Origin: Pseudomonas silesiensis | GTDB lineage: Bacteria > Pseudomonadota > Gammaproteobacteria > Pseudomonadales > Pseudomonadaceae | DNA: 64,000 nt | Reading direction: 5' to 3' | Assembly: GCF_001661075.1 (NCBI RefSeq) | Contig: NZ_CP014870.1 | Coordinates: 4,670,501-4,734,500, forward strand | Shown here: one piece after another, positions 9,360-17,845 of the stretch | Position numbering within the stretch: the first letter of the stretch is position 1 | Layout of the letters: each line of letters begins with the position of its first letter | Position numbers and translations under genes: made by a program | Notes under the pieces: generated by a model | Seen by the model: only the letters and a program-made list of their open reading frames with translations | The model's database searches: none | Told to the model about the DNA's origin: nothing

Positions 9360-10088
9360 ATGCGCATCCTCGTGGTCAACGTCAACACCACCGAATCCAT
9401 CACCCAGGCTATCGCACGTTCGGCGCAGTCCGTGGCCGCGCCCGGCACCGAAATCATCGGCCTGACGCCCTGGTTCGGCGCCGATTCCATCGAAGGCAAC
9501 TTCGAAAGCTACCTGGCCGCCATCGCCGTGATGGATCGGGTGATGGCCTACGACCAGCCCTTCGATGCGGTGATCCAGGCCGGTTACGGCGAGCACGGTC
9601 GTGAAGGGTTGCAGGAGTTGCTCAACGTGCCGGTGGTGGATATCACCGATGCAGCCGCCAGTACCGCGATGTTTCTCGGCCATGCCTATTCGGTGGTCAC
9701 GACGCTGGACCGCACCGTGCCGCTGATCGAGGATCGTCTCAAATTGTCGGGCCTCTGGGACCGCTGTGCGTCAGTGCGCGCCAGTGGCCTGGCCGTGCTG
9801 GAACTGGAGTCCGATCCGGAGCGCGCACTGGAGGCCATTGTCCGTCAGGCGGAATTGGCGGTGCTTGAGGACAAGGCCGAGGTGATTTGCCTGGGCTGCG
9901 GCGGCATGGCGGGGCTGGACGAGCAGATTCGCCAGCGTACCGGGGTGCCGGTGGTGGACGGGGTGACCGCGGCGGTGACGATTGCCGAGTCGTTGGTGCG
10001 GCTGGGGTTGTCGACGTCCAAGGTGCGGACTTATGCGACGCCGCGGCCGAAGAAAATTGTGGGTTGGCCGGGGCGGTTTGGCAGGTAG
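9360..10088 (+). CDS. Asp/Glu/hydantoin racemase family protein
   Basis: 242-residue protein of the family that includes hydantoin and allantoin racemases. The N-terminus MRILVVNVNTTESIT and the ICLGCGGMAGL segment, with the second catalytic cysteine, match the family. At the position of the first catalytic cysteine (family form A-C-F-G-D-x-G) the sequence reads AGYGEHG, so a glycine replaces the cysteine. That leaves a one-base racemase, an isomerase-like variant or a changed substrate as possibilities. It sits directly downstream of the NCS1 permease and is probably cotranscribed with it. Family call firm, reaction uncertain. Confidence 0.8.
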   Translation: MRILVVNVNTTESITQAIARSAQSVAAPGTEIIGLTPWFGADSIEGNFESYLAAIAVMDRVMAYDQPFDAVIQAGYGEHGREGLQELLNVPVVDITDAAASTAMFLGHAYSVVTTLDRTVPLIEDRLKLSGLWDRCASVRASGLAVLELESDPERALEAIVRQAELAVLEDKAEVICLGCGGMAGLDEQIRQRTGVPVVDGVTAAVTIAESLVRLGLSTSKVRTYATPRPKKIVGWPGRFGR

Positions 10089-10105
10089 ACCGCGTTATCG
10101 TTCTT

Positions 10106-10211
10106 CGTCGGAACGCCGCCCGGAGCAAGCCACGCTCCTACAGGGTTTTGTGTCTTGCCACGGTCATGTAAACGACACAAAACCCTGTGGGAGCGTGGCT
10201 TGCCCGCGATG
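10106..10211. repeat. REP-type inverted pair
   Basis: GGAGCAAGCCACGCTCCTACAG and its inverted partner CTGTGGGAGCGTGGCTTGCC enclose an inverted ACAAAACCCTG/CAGGGTTTTGTG pair. It lies between the racemase gene and the convergent LysR gene. Confidence 0.85.
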
Positions 10212-10236
10212 GCCTCACCCCGGTCCAGCGCCAAAT

Positions 10237-11160
10237 TCAAACCGCGCTGAACCGCCGCCCCAACCCCCGCTCCGCAAACTGCTCAATAATGAAATCGACA
10301 AACGCCCGGGTCTTGCCCGGCAGCAGTTTGTGCTCGGCGTAATAGATGGAAATATTGCCATCATCGACATACCACTCTGGCAATACCCGTTGCAACGTCC
10401 CGGCCTCCAGATAACCCACGGCGAACGGCATGCTCACCAGCGCGATGCCCAAGCCCTGGACTGCCGTGGCGCAGGCCGCCTCGGAATCACTCATCGTCAT
10501 CCGTGCCTTGAGCGTCAACGGACTGTGTTGCCGGGCGCGGCTGGTCAATTGCCAGGAGCGCACACGACCGGTTTGCGGTGATCGAATCAGGATACCGTCA
10601 TGATGTTTCAGATCATCGGGCTCGACGATAGCTTCACGCTCCGCCAGATAATCGACAGACGCCACCAATACCCGATGCGCCGGCGTCAGCTTGCGCGCCA
10701 CCACGCCCTGGGGCAGTTCGAATCCCCCGCCAATGGCCGCGTCGAAGCCTTGGGCGATCAGGTCGACCTGCCGGTTATCGAAATGCCAGTCCGGGTTGAT
10801 GGCCGGAAACCGTCGCAGGAACTCTCCGAGCAAGGGCACGATGTACAAGCGCCCGAACACGGTGCCCATGCTGACCTTCAATGTACCGGCCGGTCGCCCT
10901 TCGGCGCTAGCCAGGTTGGCCACGGCATTCTGGATCGTGAGCAGGCTGGCGCTGACCTCGCCGAGAAATAGATGACCGGCTTCGGTCAATGTCAGGCTGC
11001 GGGTGCTGCGCTGGAACAGACGCACCCCCAATCGAGCCTCAAGCTTGGCGACGCTCTTGCCCACCGCCGCCGGGGTCAGGCTCAGGCGCCGCGCAGCTTC
11101 GGCAAAGCTGCCGACTTCGGCGCTGCGCACGAAGCATTCGATACTGCTGAAGGTTTCCAT
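10237..11160 (-). CDS. LysR-family transcriptional regulator
   Basis: 307 residues from the ATG at 11160 (METFSSIECFVRSAEVGSF); a GTG at 11169 would add three residues. The N-terminal winged helix is clear (SFAEAARRLSLTPAAVGKSVAKLEARLGVRLFQRSTRSLTLTEAG), followed by a periplasmic-binding-protein-like effector domain. It is divergent from a short-chain dehydrogenase gene across a 124-bp spacer, the usual arrangement in which a LysR protein controls its neighbour. The inducer is unknown. Confidence 0.92.
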   Translation of the reverse strand: METFSSIECFVRSAEVGSFAEAARRLSLTPAAVGKSVAKLEARLGVRLFQRSTRSLTLTEAGHLFLGEVSASLLTIQNAVANLASAEGRPAGTLKVSMGTVFGRLYIVPLLGEFLRRFPAINPDWHFDNRQVDLIAQGFDAAIGGGFELPQGVVARKLTPAHRVLVASVDYLAEREAIVEPDDLKHHDGILIRSPQTGRVRSWQLTSRARQHSPLTLKARMTMSDSEAACATAVQGLGIALVSMPFAVGYLEAGTLQRVLPEWYVDDGNISIYYAEHKLLPGKTRAFVDFIIEQFAERGLGRRFSAV

Positions 11161-11284
11161 AAGCGCCACTATAAACTTCTGGTTTACACAGACTATCGCA
11201 ATTACCGTCTACACAGCTTGTAATCATGAATCGATACTAGGCTCCATCAACCGAGACACCTCGCCTCGGGACTTGGAGATCGAT

Positions 11285-12031
11285 ATGACTACTCAGAACC
11301 TCAGCGGCAAAGTGGCGTTGATTCAAGGCGGTTCCCGCGGCATCGGTGCAGCCATCGTCAAACGCCTGGCCGCTGAAGGCGCGACGGTCGCCTTCACCTA
11401 CGTCAGCTCCACGGCCAAGGCCGAAGAATTGCAGGACAGCATCACCGCCAATGGTGGCAAGGCTTTGGCCATCAAGGCTGACAGTGCCGACGCCGAAGCC
11501 ATCCGCAACGCCGTCACCGCCACGGTCGAAGCCTTCGGTCGCCTGGACATCCTGGTCAACAACGCTGGTGTATTGGCGGTCGCACCGCTCGAAGACTTCA
11601 CGCTCGAAGACTTCGACCAGACCCTGGCGATCAACGTGCGCAGTGTATTCATCGCCACCCAGGCCGCAGCCAGGCACATGACCGAAGGCGGTCGCATCAT
11701 CAACATCGGCAGCACCAACGCCGAGCGCATGCCCTTCGCTGGCGGCGGGCCATACGCCATGAGCAAATCGGCACTGGTCGGCCTGACCAAAGGCCTGTCT
11801 CGCGATCTTGGCCCACGGGGCATCACCATCAACAACGTGCAACCCGGTCCCGTCGACACCGACATGAACCCGGCCAGCGGCGACTTTGCCGAAAGCCTGA
11901 TTCCGTTGATGGCAGTAGGTCGCTACGGTCACGTGGAAGAAATCGCCAGTTTCGTCGCCTACCTGGTGGGCCCCGAAGCCGGCTACATCACCGGCGCCAG
12001 CCTGACCATCGACGGTGGTTTCGGCGCCTGA
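11285..12031 (+). CDS. Short-chain dehydrogenase/reductase (3-oxoacyl-ACP reductase-like)
   Basis: 248 residues from the ATG at 11285 (MTTQNLSGKVALIQGG); the frame is open further upstream but that part overlaps the LysR gene. It is a classical SDR: cofactor loop GGSRGIGAA near residues 15-23, NNAG near 90, catalytic serine in INIGSTNAER, YAMSK active-site Tyr-Lys, and the C-terminal YITGASLTIDGGFGA. Classical SDRs of this form reduce carbonyls with NAD(P)H. The substrate is unknown; control by the divergent LysR protein is inferred. Confidence 0.93.
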   Translation: MTTQNLSGKVALIQGGSRGIGAAIVKRLAAEGATVAFTYVSSTAKAEELQDSITANGGKALAIKADSADAEAIRNAVTATVEAFGRLDILVNNAGVLAVAPLEDFTLEDFDQTLAINVRSVFIATQAAARHMTEGGRIINIGSTNAERMPFAGGGPYAMSKSALVGLTKGLSRDLGPRGITINNVQPGPVDTDMNPASGDFAESLIPLMAVGRYGHVEEIASFVAYLVGPEAGYITGASLTIDGGFGA

Positions 12032-12056
12032 TACCGTTCAGCCAACCGTGATCCAT

Positions 12057-12156
12057 TGTGGGAGCGAGACCGGCTTGCCGGCGAAGACGCGCGATCAGCC
12101 AACTTTGATGTCGACTGACACTCCGTCTTCGCCGGCAAGCCGGTCTCGCTCCCACA
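12057..12156. repeat. REP-type inverted pair
   Basis: Long inverted arms containing GAGCGAGACCGGCTTGCCGG and the complement, separated by about 35 bp, between the convergent SDR and HAD genes. Confidence 0.85.
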
Positions 12157-12165
12157 TTTGCGTCG

Positions 12166-12861
12166 TCAAGCCCAGTCGAGATGCGGCAATCCACAAGCAC
12201 TCGGATTGAACGCCTTCAACGTACGAAGAATGCCATCGGCGTGTGCGTACTTTTCGTCGGCCATCGCCGCGTCCGGAATCGCAATCGCCGTCATCCCCGC
12301 CGCTTTCGCCGCCGTAACACCGAACGGCGAATCTTCGAACACCAGGCAGTCCCCGGGCAACACCCCCAGGCGCCGCGCAGCGGTGAGGAAAATATCCGGT
12401 GCCGGTTTGGCCGCGCCGACTTCCGGATCGTCAGCGGTGACGATGAAGTCGAACAACGCAAACCAATCTTGGTGCAAGGTGGTTTTCTGGCCAAACGACT
12501 GACGCGAAGAACTGGTGCCCACCGCGATCGGAATGTTGTTGGCCTTCAGGTGCCGAACCAGTTCCTGGGCGCCCGGCATCGCCAGCGCCGCTGGAAAACG
12601 CTCGCGCATCAGGGGTTCACGGATCTGCAGAAACTCTTCGGCAGTAATCGGCAGGTCCAGCGCCTCGACCACATACCGCGCAAGGTCACCCGCGCCACGG
12701 CCGATGATGTTCTGTTTGACGCTCCAGTCGAAGGTCCGCCCGTAACGCTCGGCAATGATGGAGGTGACTTCGGTGTAGATGCCCTCGGTGTCCAGCAGCA
12801 AGCCGTCCATATCGAAAATAACGGCCTTTATCGGGCCGAATTCATTCAGTGCAGCATTCAT
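12166..12861 (-). CDS. HAD-superfamily phosphatase (GS1 / beta-phosphoglucomutase-like)
   Basis: 231 residues from the ATG at 12861 (MNAALNEFGPIKAVIFDMDGLLLDTE); an upstream ATG at 12960 adds an unlikely stretch. HAD motif I FDMDGLLLDTE (nucleophile and general acid aspartates), motif II VGTSSSRQSF, and motif III/IV KPAPDIFLTAARRLG with VFEDSPFGVTAAKAAGM are all present, with a helical cap between motifs I and II. This is the subfamily of sugar-phosphate and nucleotide phosphatases; the substrate cannot be assigned. Confidence 0.88.
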   Translation of the reverse strand: MNAALNEFGPIKAVIFDMDGLLLDTEGIYTEVTSIIAERYGRTFDWSVKQNIIGRGAGDLARYVVEALDLPITAEEFLQIREPLMRERFPAALAMPGAQELVRHLKANNIPIAVGTSSSRQSFGQKTTLHQDWFALFDFIVTADDPEVGAAKPAPDIFLTAARRLGVLPGDCLVFEDSPFGVTAAKAAGMTAIAIPDAAMADEKYAHADGILRTLKAFNPSACGLPHLDWA

Positions 12862-13017
12862 CGCTTCTGATCCGTTTTTAATGACATCCCGGAAAACCCG
12901 GCCCAGGCCGGATCCGCGATTGATTAAAGGGTTCAGCAGCATAACGAGCGCGGCCGCCATAGAGCAACGGCAATACGCCGCTCGATCGACTGGCGGCGAG
13001 GAAGCCGTGGACGTGTG

Positions 13018-13236
13018 TCAAATCGGCTCGTTGGAGCGATCGTTGCCGTCGATGTCCGGATCATCAGGCGTAGCTTCAACATCAGTGTCAGTGCGCCGCA
13101 CATCATCGTTGGGCACCTGCTCCACACCGGCGTCATCAACCGGCGGGCGCTGGTCGCGTGGAAGCGGGTCAGTGGGGGAAGGCAGCGGGTATTCAGGGGT
13201 ATCGTCGACGTCGGAATCTTTTGGATCAGCGTTCAT
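13018..13236 (-). CDS. Small acidic hypothetical protein
   Basis: 72 residues, very rich in Asp, Pro and Asn, with no hydrophobic segment and no recognised domain (starts MNADPKDSDVDDTPEYPLPS). Upstream on its strand the start is preceded by a GAGAGGTG-like ribosome site. It is one of two small acidic genes in tandem. Its composition suggests a disordered cytoplasmic protein; the function is unknown. Confidence 0.65.
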   Translation of the reverse strand: MNADPKDSDVDDTPEYPLPSPTDPLPRDQRPPVDDAGVEQVPNDDVRRTDTDVEATPDDPDIDGNDRSNEPI

Positions 13237-13343
13237 AAAACACCTCTCAGGGGGCCTGGATACAGGTCCTGAAATTTCGATGACGGCACGATGGCCACGG
13301 TTCGATCAGGCGGACGATCGGTCAGCCTGGTCCCGGAGTCCGA

Positions 13344-13532
13344 TCATTGTTCGTCTTCGTCTTCATCCTCTTCTTCATATTCAGTGTTGCCAACGTCGCC
13401 GGCGTCGTCGGCATCGTTGAGCGGCACTGTTGCGTCATCCATCAATGAGCCCGGGTCTTCATTGCCGGGATCGTTGATGAACGGGAGCCCGCTCGGGCCT
13501 TTTTCTTCCTTGCCTTCGGTTTCAGGCGTCAT
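13344..13532 (-). CDS. Small highly acidic hypothetical protein
   Basis: 62 residues from the ATG at 13532 (MTPETEGKEEKGPSG), ending in a run of Glu and Asp (EYEEEDEDEDEQ). The upstream extension of the same frame overlaps another gene antisense and is discarded. The sequence is disordered, with a predicted strong negative charge. Located between the other small acidic gene and the glycine-zipper genes, all on the minus strand. Function unknown. Confidence 0.6.
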   Translation of the reverse strand: MTPETEGKEEKGPSGLPFINDPGNEDPGSLMDDATVPLNDADDAGDVGNTEYEEEDEDEDEQ

Positions 13533-13616
13533 GGCAGTCCTCACAACATTCAGGGAGTGTATGAAGTTCGAGGCGGCCGCCAGGTAATCGTTCCGCAACG
13601 GGACCACAGATACGAC

Positions 13617-13639
13617 AAACCCGGCACCAGGCCGGGTTT
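13617..13639 (-). terminator. Intrinsic terminator after the first glycine-zipper gene
   Basis: The stem AAACCCGGC / GCCGGGTTT with a five-base loop lies about 20 bp downstream of the stop at 13660. Confidence 0.6.
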
Positions 13640-13659
13640 GCGCGTTATTTGCGGTCGAA

Positions 13660-14094
13660 TCAGTGATGCTTGTTTTTGTTCTTGTGCTTGTTTTTGTGCT
13701 TGTGCTTGTGGCCGTTGCCGGAATGGGAGCTGCCGCTGTCGGTACCCAGGTTATTACCGATCGCACCACCCGCCGCACCGCCCAGGCCTGCGCCGATGGT
13801 AGAGCCGGTCGAGCCACCGAGACTGTTACCAATCACCGAGCCACCAGCCGAGCCCAAGCCACCGCCAATGGCAGCTTCGGTTCGACTGCCTTTCGGGGCG
13901 CCCACCGCACTGCCTGCCGCGCCGCCGACACCGGCACCAATCGCTGCCCCCGTGCTGCCGCCCATTTGCTGGCCGACCACGTTACCCAGCGCACCGCCAA
14001 TACCACCGCCAACGGCAGCAGTGCCGTCACCGGCAGCCATTGCACCTTGAGCGACCAAAAGTCCCAGAACCACTGTGGACAATGTCAAACGCAT
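13660..14094 (-). CDS. Glycine-zipper protein with Lys/His-rich tail
   Basis: 144 residues from the ATG at 14094 (MRLTLSTVVLGLLVAQGAMAAGDG, a signal peptide). The mature part is a long run of small-residue G-x-x-x-G patterns (GGGIGGALGNVVGQQMGG and similar), typical of glycine-zipper segments that insert into or associate with membranes. It ends with an unusual tail of alternating His, Lys and Asn (GHKHKHKNKHKNKNKHH). The tail is absent from the otherwise similar neighbour at 14286-14657. Likely envelope-located; the function is unknown, and the tail could bind metal or polyanions. Confidence 0.78.
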   Translation of the reverse strand: MRLTLSTVVLGLLVAQGAMAAGDGTAAVGGGIGGALGNVVGQQMGGSTGAAIGAGVGGAAGSAVGAPKGSRTEAAIGGGLGSAGGSVIGNSLGGSTGSTIGAGLGGAAGGAIGNNLGTDSGSSHSGNGHKHKHKNKHKNKNKHH

Positions 14095-14240
14095 GATATG
14101 AACCTCTAATTCCGCATCGGGGGAAGTGAACATGCTGCGGATGGGCAGGAGTCTAGCATCTGCGCCCGCTGAATCCGGCCAGCGTTGAGCGTTGGACCGC
14201 TGTCAATTCGAAGAGTGAGGGCGGGGAAACATCCGGATAC

Positions 14241-14266
14241 TAAAAGCCCGGCATCAAGCCGGGCTT
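14241..14266 (-). terminator. Intrinsic terminator after the second glycine-zipper gene
   Basis: Stem AAGCCCGGC / GCCGGGCTT with loop ATCAA and a short T-run on the minus strand, 20 bp downstream of the stop at 14286. Confidence 0.7.
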
Positions 14267-14285
14267 CAGGAGCGATCGCGAAGGA

Positions 14286-14657
14286 TCAGTGACGCTTGTG
14301 GCCTTTGGCCAGGTTGCTGCCCACGCCGCCGCCCAACGCACCGCCCAGGCCCGCGCCGATGGTCGAACCGGTCTTGCCGCCCAGGCTGTTGCCGATCACC
14401 GAACCGCCCGCCGCGCCGACACCGCCACCGATGGCGGCCTTGGTACGGCTGCCTTTGCGTGCAGCAACTGCACTGCCCGCTGCGCCAGCCACACCGGCAC
14501 CAATCGCTGCACCGGTACTGCCGCCCATTTTCTGACCGACCACATTACCCAGCGCGCCGCCCAAGCCGCCACCCAGCGCGGCAGTGCCGTCGCCGGCAGC
14601 CATTGCACCTTGAGCAACCAAAAGTCCCAGAACCAGAGCGGGCAGAGTCAAACGCAT
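14286..14657 (-). CDS. Glycine-zipper protein, paralogue of the neighbouring gene
   Basis: 123 residues from the ATG at 14657; signal peptide MRLTLPALVLGLLVAQGAMA, then G-x-x-x-G repeats. It is very similar along the signal peptide and zipper region to the product of 13660-14094, so the two arose by tandem duplication. It has its own terminator, and its C-terminus is a short basic GHKRH, not the long His/Lys tail. Predicted envelope protein; function unknown. Confidence 0.78.
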   Translation of the reverse strand: MRLTLPALVLGLLVAQGAMAAGDGTAALGGGLGGALGNVVGQKMGGSTGAAIGAGVAGAAGSAVAARKGSRTKAAIGGGVGAAGGSVIGNSLGGKTGSTIGAGLGGALGGGVGSNLAKGHKRH

Positions 14658-14956
14658 GACGAGAAACCTCAAAAAAAGGAAAACCGAAAGGAGAATAATT
14701 AAATGTACTTATCCAACGACGACCACAGACAAATCGCCGCAACCACACCGTTGGCGACGGTTTGACAGCGTTTTCGAGAAAGGTTTTATGACAGGCAAAA
14801 AAAAGCCCGCTGGGGAGACGGGCTGGAGTATTGCTTTCTAACGGATGAGCTGAGACTACGTCGATGGGTGTGAAAACTTTGTGAAAGATTTCGTGGGTAA
14901 CACTTTCCTGCAACTCGACGCCTGAAAAACCCCGTGCGATGGCGGGGCTGGGTGCA
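14658..14956. other. Intergenic stretch with two leftward hairpins
   Basis: About 300 bp without a gene. It holds an A-run plus AGCCCG/CGGGCT hairpin at 14797-14825 and a second A-run plus CCCCG/CGGGG hairpin at 14925-14947, the latter 9 bp after the stop of the gene at 14957. Both read as minus-strand terminators. Confidence 0.55.
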
Positions 14957-15145
14957 TCACTTCCTGGACGGTGTCGACACCTTGGGCAAAAATTTCGCCT
15001 TCGGTCCCGTGCGCGCCATGGATTTCATCTTGTCGTTCCGGGTCTGGTCTTCACCGAAGCCCGCCACATAATCGGTCTGCCCACATTGCACGCAGTTGTT
15101 GATCGGAAACTCTGCCCCGTCGTCTTCGATATACGGATCAGCCAT
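14957..15145 (-). CDS. Small CxxC hypothetical protein
   Basis: 62 residues from the ATG at 15145 (MADPYIEDDGAEFPINNCVQCGQTDYV), with an AGGGGCG ribosome site upstream. A single CVQC pair near residues 18-21 could be half of a zinc or redox site, possibly completed by dimerisation. The C-terminal half is basic (MKSMARTGPKAKFLPK). No recognised family; small cytoplasmic protein followed by its own terminator. Confidence 0.65.
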   Translation of the reverse strand: MADPYIEDDGAEFPINNCVQCGQTDYVAGFGEDQTRNDKMKSMARTGPKAKFLPKVSTPSRK

Positions 15146-15290
15146 AGCTACGCCCCTCTCGAAAAGCGGGATCGACACCGGCAAGCCCTTTTGCCTGAAA
15201 AAATATCGATCGCCAAGGCGTTTCAGACTAGCCGGTCATTACTGGACTTGTAGTTCAGATTAACCCGTGCCCGACGAATGGCCCCACAAC

Positions 15291-15611
15291 TTACCTCAGC
15301 TTGACCGCCGTCCCGGTCACAAATACCACCACCATCCCGCCCTTCCCGGCCGGCATGCTGATCTCGTAATCCAGTCCCACTACCGCATCCGCCTGCAACG
15401 CCCGCGCCCGTTCCTTGAGCTCATCGGTTGCCTGAATCCGTGCTTCCTTCAAGGCTCGTTCCAATGTCTGCGAGCGCCCGCCGAAAAAATCCCGCATCCC
15501 GGCGAACAGGTCACGGACGACATTGACGCCCTGCACCGACTCGGCGCTGACGATGTCCAGGTAGGCGATGATTTGCCGGCCTTCGATGGAGTGGGTCGTG
15601 GTGGTGATCAT
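15291..15611 (-). CDS. YbjQ/UPF0145 family protein
   Basis: 106 residues, full family length. The N-terminus MITTTTHSIEGRQIIAYLDIVSAESVQG, the central FGGRSQTLERALKEARIQATDELKERA and AVVGLDYEISM are the conserved blocks of YbjQ, a pentameric small protein sometimes called a heavy-metal-binding domain. Function not established. It is separated from the serine hydrolase gene by 27 bp and may be cotranscribed with it. Confidence 0.88.
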   Translation of the reverse strand: MITTTTHSIEGRQIIAYLDIVSAESVQGVNVVRDLFAGMRDFFGGRSQTLERALKEARIQATDELKERARALQADAVVGLDYEISMPAGKGGMVVVFVTGTAVKLR

Positions 15612-15638
15612 GGAGTTTCCTTGTTCGTGGCTATTTAG

Positions 15639-16976
15639 TCAGGGCAACCTGGACAAATACTGAGCCATCGCTTCAAACGCCGGCAACGTCACCGGATCAT
15701 TGGCCGAATTGGCGGCAACCGGATGGGACGCATAGCGAACAATCACCATTTCGGCGTTCGGGTCCACATATATACGCTGACCGTAGACTCCGCGCGCCAT
15801 GAAGGCGCCGCCTTCCTTATCTGTCACCCACCACATCGAGCGGTAGCTCCAGCCCTTGAGCAAGTCATAACCGGCCTTGGCAAATGCCTGCTTGTCGCCG
15901 CCATGGCGGATGTCGTCCACCACCGCTTTGGGCACGATCTGCTGACCGTTGAACGCGCCATCATTGCGCAGCATCTCGCCAAACCGCGCCAGGTCGCGCA
16001 AGCCGGTGTTCAAGCCGCCGCCGGCAAACGGGGTGCCGATGGAGTCCACTGTGAAATAGGCATCCTGCTCAGCCCCCAGCCGACTCCAGATCCGCTCGGA
16101 CAACAACTGTGCGACGTTACGACCGGTCACTCGAGCGATGACCCAGCCCAAGACGTCGGAGTTGACGGTTTTGTAGGCGAACGCGCGGCCATGCTCGCCT
16201 TGCAGCTGCACCGTCTGCAAAAACTCGTAGTAGCTGCGCGGCCCCGTGTAGTCCTTCGGCTTGGGTAAAGGGCTGCCGGCTTTGGCATGGGCCCACACTT
16301 CGGCGTTCGGATCGGCGTAATCCTCGCTGTATTTGAGCCCAGTTGTCATGTCGAGGACCTGGCGCACCGTGGCACTGCCAAACGCGGAGCTCGCCAGTTC
16401 GGGGACGTAATCGGCGACGTGCTTGGATGGGTCGATTAGCCCTTCGGCGATCAACATTGCTCCCAGCGTACCAACCACAGACTTGGTCACCGACATTGCT
16501 GCATGCTGACCTTCAGGTTTCAGCACGCCAAAGTAACGTTCGTAGACAACCTTGCCGCGATGCATCACCACAATCCCGTCGGTGTAGGTGGCCGCAAGGG
16601 ATTGATCCCAGGTCATCGAGGCCTTGGCGCCGAGCGGGACGAAGCTGATGGCGTCGATGTCATTGCGCAACGCGGATTGCAAGGGAACCGGTGCGCCAAG
16701 CCCTCGCGAGACGTTGATGGTCGGCATGAGTTGGCGGAAGTTTGAAACACTCCAGCGCATCGCCGGGAACTGGAAATAGCTGCCGTCCTCGAAGCGCACG
16801 GTGCGATCGGCGGGCGGCGGGGAGCCGATCATCCAGCCGAGTTTTGCGGGGTCGCTGGCGGCGGCGTCGGGGAAGGATGTGGAGGTGGACGCGGTGGCGA
16901 GGGATGACAGGGCGCCCATCAACATAGCTGTGATGGAAACTGCCAAGTGCCGGGGGGTGATGCGAGGGCAAGACAT
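15639..16976 (-). CDS. Secreted beta-lactamase-fold serine hydrolase (class C / EstB type)
   Basis: 445 residues from the ATG at 16976, which gives a signal peptide (MSCPRITPRHLAVSITAMLMGALSSLATA); an open upstream extension to 17162 has no support. The catalytic S-x-x-K is SVTK in AAMSVTKSVVGTLGAMLIAEG near residue 180, and the Y-x-N/S-type motif is in FAYKTVNSDVLGWVIA. Predicted periplasmic or secreted esterase or peptidase of the class C beta-lactamase superfamily. The substrate is unknown, and nothing indicates true beta-lactamase activity. Confidence 0.85.
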   Translation of the reverse strand: MSCPRITPRHLAVSITAMLMGALSSLATASTSTSFPDAAASDPAKLGWMIGSPPPADRTVRFEDGSYFQFPAMRWSVSNFRQLMPTINVSRGLGAPVPLQSALRNDIDAISFVPLGAKASMTWDQSLAATYTDGIVVMHRGKVVYERYFGVLKPEGQHAAMSVTKSVVGTLGAMLIAEGLIDPSKHVADYVPELASSAFGSATVRQVLDMTTGLKYSEDYADPNAEVWAHAKAGSPLPKPKDYTGPRSYYEFLQTVQLQGEHGRAFAYKTVNSDVLGWVIARVTGRNVAQLLSERIWSRLGAEQDAYFTVDSIGTPFAGGGLNTGLRDLARFGEMLRNDGAFNGQQIVPKAVVDDIRHGGDKQAFAKAGYDLLKGWSYRSMWWVTDKEGGAFMARGVYGQRIYVDPNAEMVIVRYASHPVAANSANDPVTLPAFEAMAQYLSRLP

Positions 16977-17323
16977 GGTGTCGATTCCGTTCGAGGGGTT
17001 CGAGCAGTCTAACAGGCGGAGGGAGAGGCTGAAGACCGGGCTTTTAGTGGGATTGAACGGGTCATACCAACGCCAAGCGATGCAAGGTCGTCGAGCGCTT
17101 TCCAGCCTTGCTTCCCACAGGACCATCATTCGTCCTACAGAATTTTCGGAAAGCAACTTCACCGGTTAGCCTGGGTTTTCAGCAAAGCTGAAAACGGCGA
17201 TTTGGGTACGTACTCGAATTGAACGGGTGCTTGATGCCGCTAAAGCACGGGACTGCAGGCAAGGCTGCTGGTTCGGTCGTTAGCCGAAAATGGCCCGATC
17301 TCGGTATTTTTACCTACAGAAAG

Positions 17324-17356
17324 CAAAAAGCCCCAGCGCATGGCTGAGGCTTTTTG
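17324..17356. terminator. tRNA-Phe terminator
   Basis: CAAAAAGCC ... GGCTTTTTG with an inner CAGC/GCTG stem, 11 bp past the 3' end of tRNA-Phe on the minus strand. It is symmetric and could work in both directions. Confidence 0.7.
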
Positions 17357-17367
17357 TTCGGTATTAG

Positions 17368-17443
17368 TGGTGCCCAGAGACGGAATCGAACCGCCGACAC
17401 GGGGATTTTCAATCCCCTGCTCTACCGACTGAGCTATCTGGGC
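17368..17443 (-). tRNA. tRNA-Phe (anticodon GAA)
   Basis: 76 nt on the minus strand. Acceptor stem GCCCAGA/TCTGGGC, D-arm AGCTCAGTCGGTAGAGC, anticodon loop TTGAAAA with GAA, T-loop GGTTCGATTCC and an encoded CCA end are all visible. Confidence 0.97.
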
Positions 17444-17452
17444 CGCAGCAGG

Positions 17453-17481
17453 ATTAAACGTTTTTACGGCTGGGGCGTCAA
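17453..17481 (-). promoter_or_regulatory. Promoter of tRNA-Phe
   Basis: On the minus strand, TTGACG, a 17-bp spacer and TTTAAT lie just upstream of the tRNA, a good sigma-70 match. Confidence 0.7.
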
Positions 17482-17671
17482 GCACGAAATCAAAAAAAAC
17501 CAGTGAATACCTATACTTACGATCAGTCCCGATTACAACGATGCAAGCCAGATCTATCGACGGATCGCTGCTGGCCTACACCGCTTGGAAACTGCCGGAA
17601 CAGTTAGCCTTTGGTCGCAAAGCACTGAGCCATCCAGGGTATGGGCTGGGACTTTTTCAGAAACGCAGAAA

Positions 17672-17703
17672 CGAAAAAGCCCTGAATGATCAGGGCTTTT
17701 TCG
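17672..17703. terminator. Terminator left of the island (original tRNA-Ser terminator)
   Basis: Perfect inverted repeat CGAAAAAGCCCTGA / TCAGGGCTTTTTCG around ATGA. It lies just outside the left copy of the tRNA-Ser 3' end, so before integration it would have terminated tRNA-Ser. Confidence 0.75.
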
Positions 17704-17708
17704 TATAT

Positions 17709-17734
17709 ATGTGGCGGTGAAGGAGAGATTCGAA
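17709..17734. repeat. Left attachment site (displaced tRNA-Ser 3' end)
   Basis: 26 bp identical to 30291-30316, including GTGGCGGTGAAGGAGAGATT. Sequence identity stops at 17735. Confidence 0.92.
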
Positions 17735-17788
17735 TTAAACCACCTTTTCGACCAACAACCGCCGTATTACGGGGCTTTCAGCGTGCAT

Positions 17789-17811
17789 AGTAGTACAATT
17801 GAGTAGTACAA
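17789..17811 (+). repeat. Left arm repeat (putative integrase arm-type site)
   Basis: 23 bp made of two direct copies of AGTAGTACAA 13 bp apart. The same 23 bp occur at 30219-30241 in the same orientation. The left copy starts 54 bp inside the left attachment repeat. Confidence 0.75.
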
Positions 17812-17845
17812 TCCGCTGTACCACTCCCCACTTCGCGGCGCTGAC

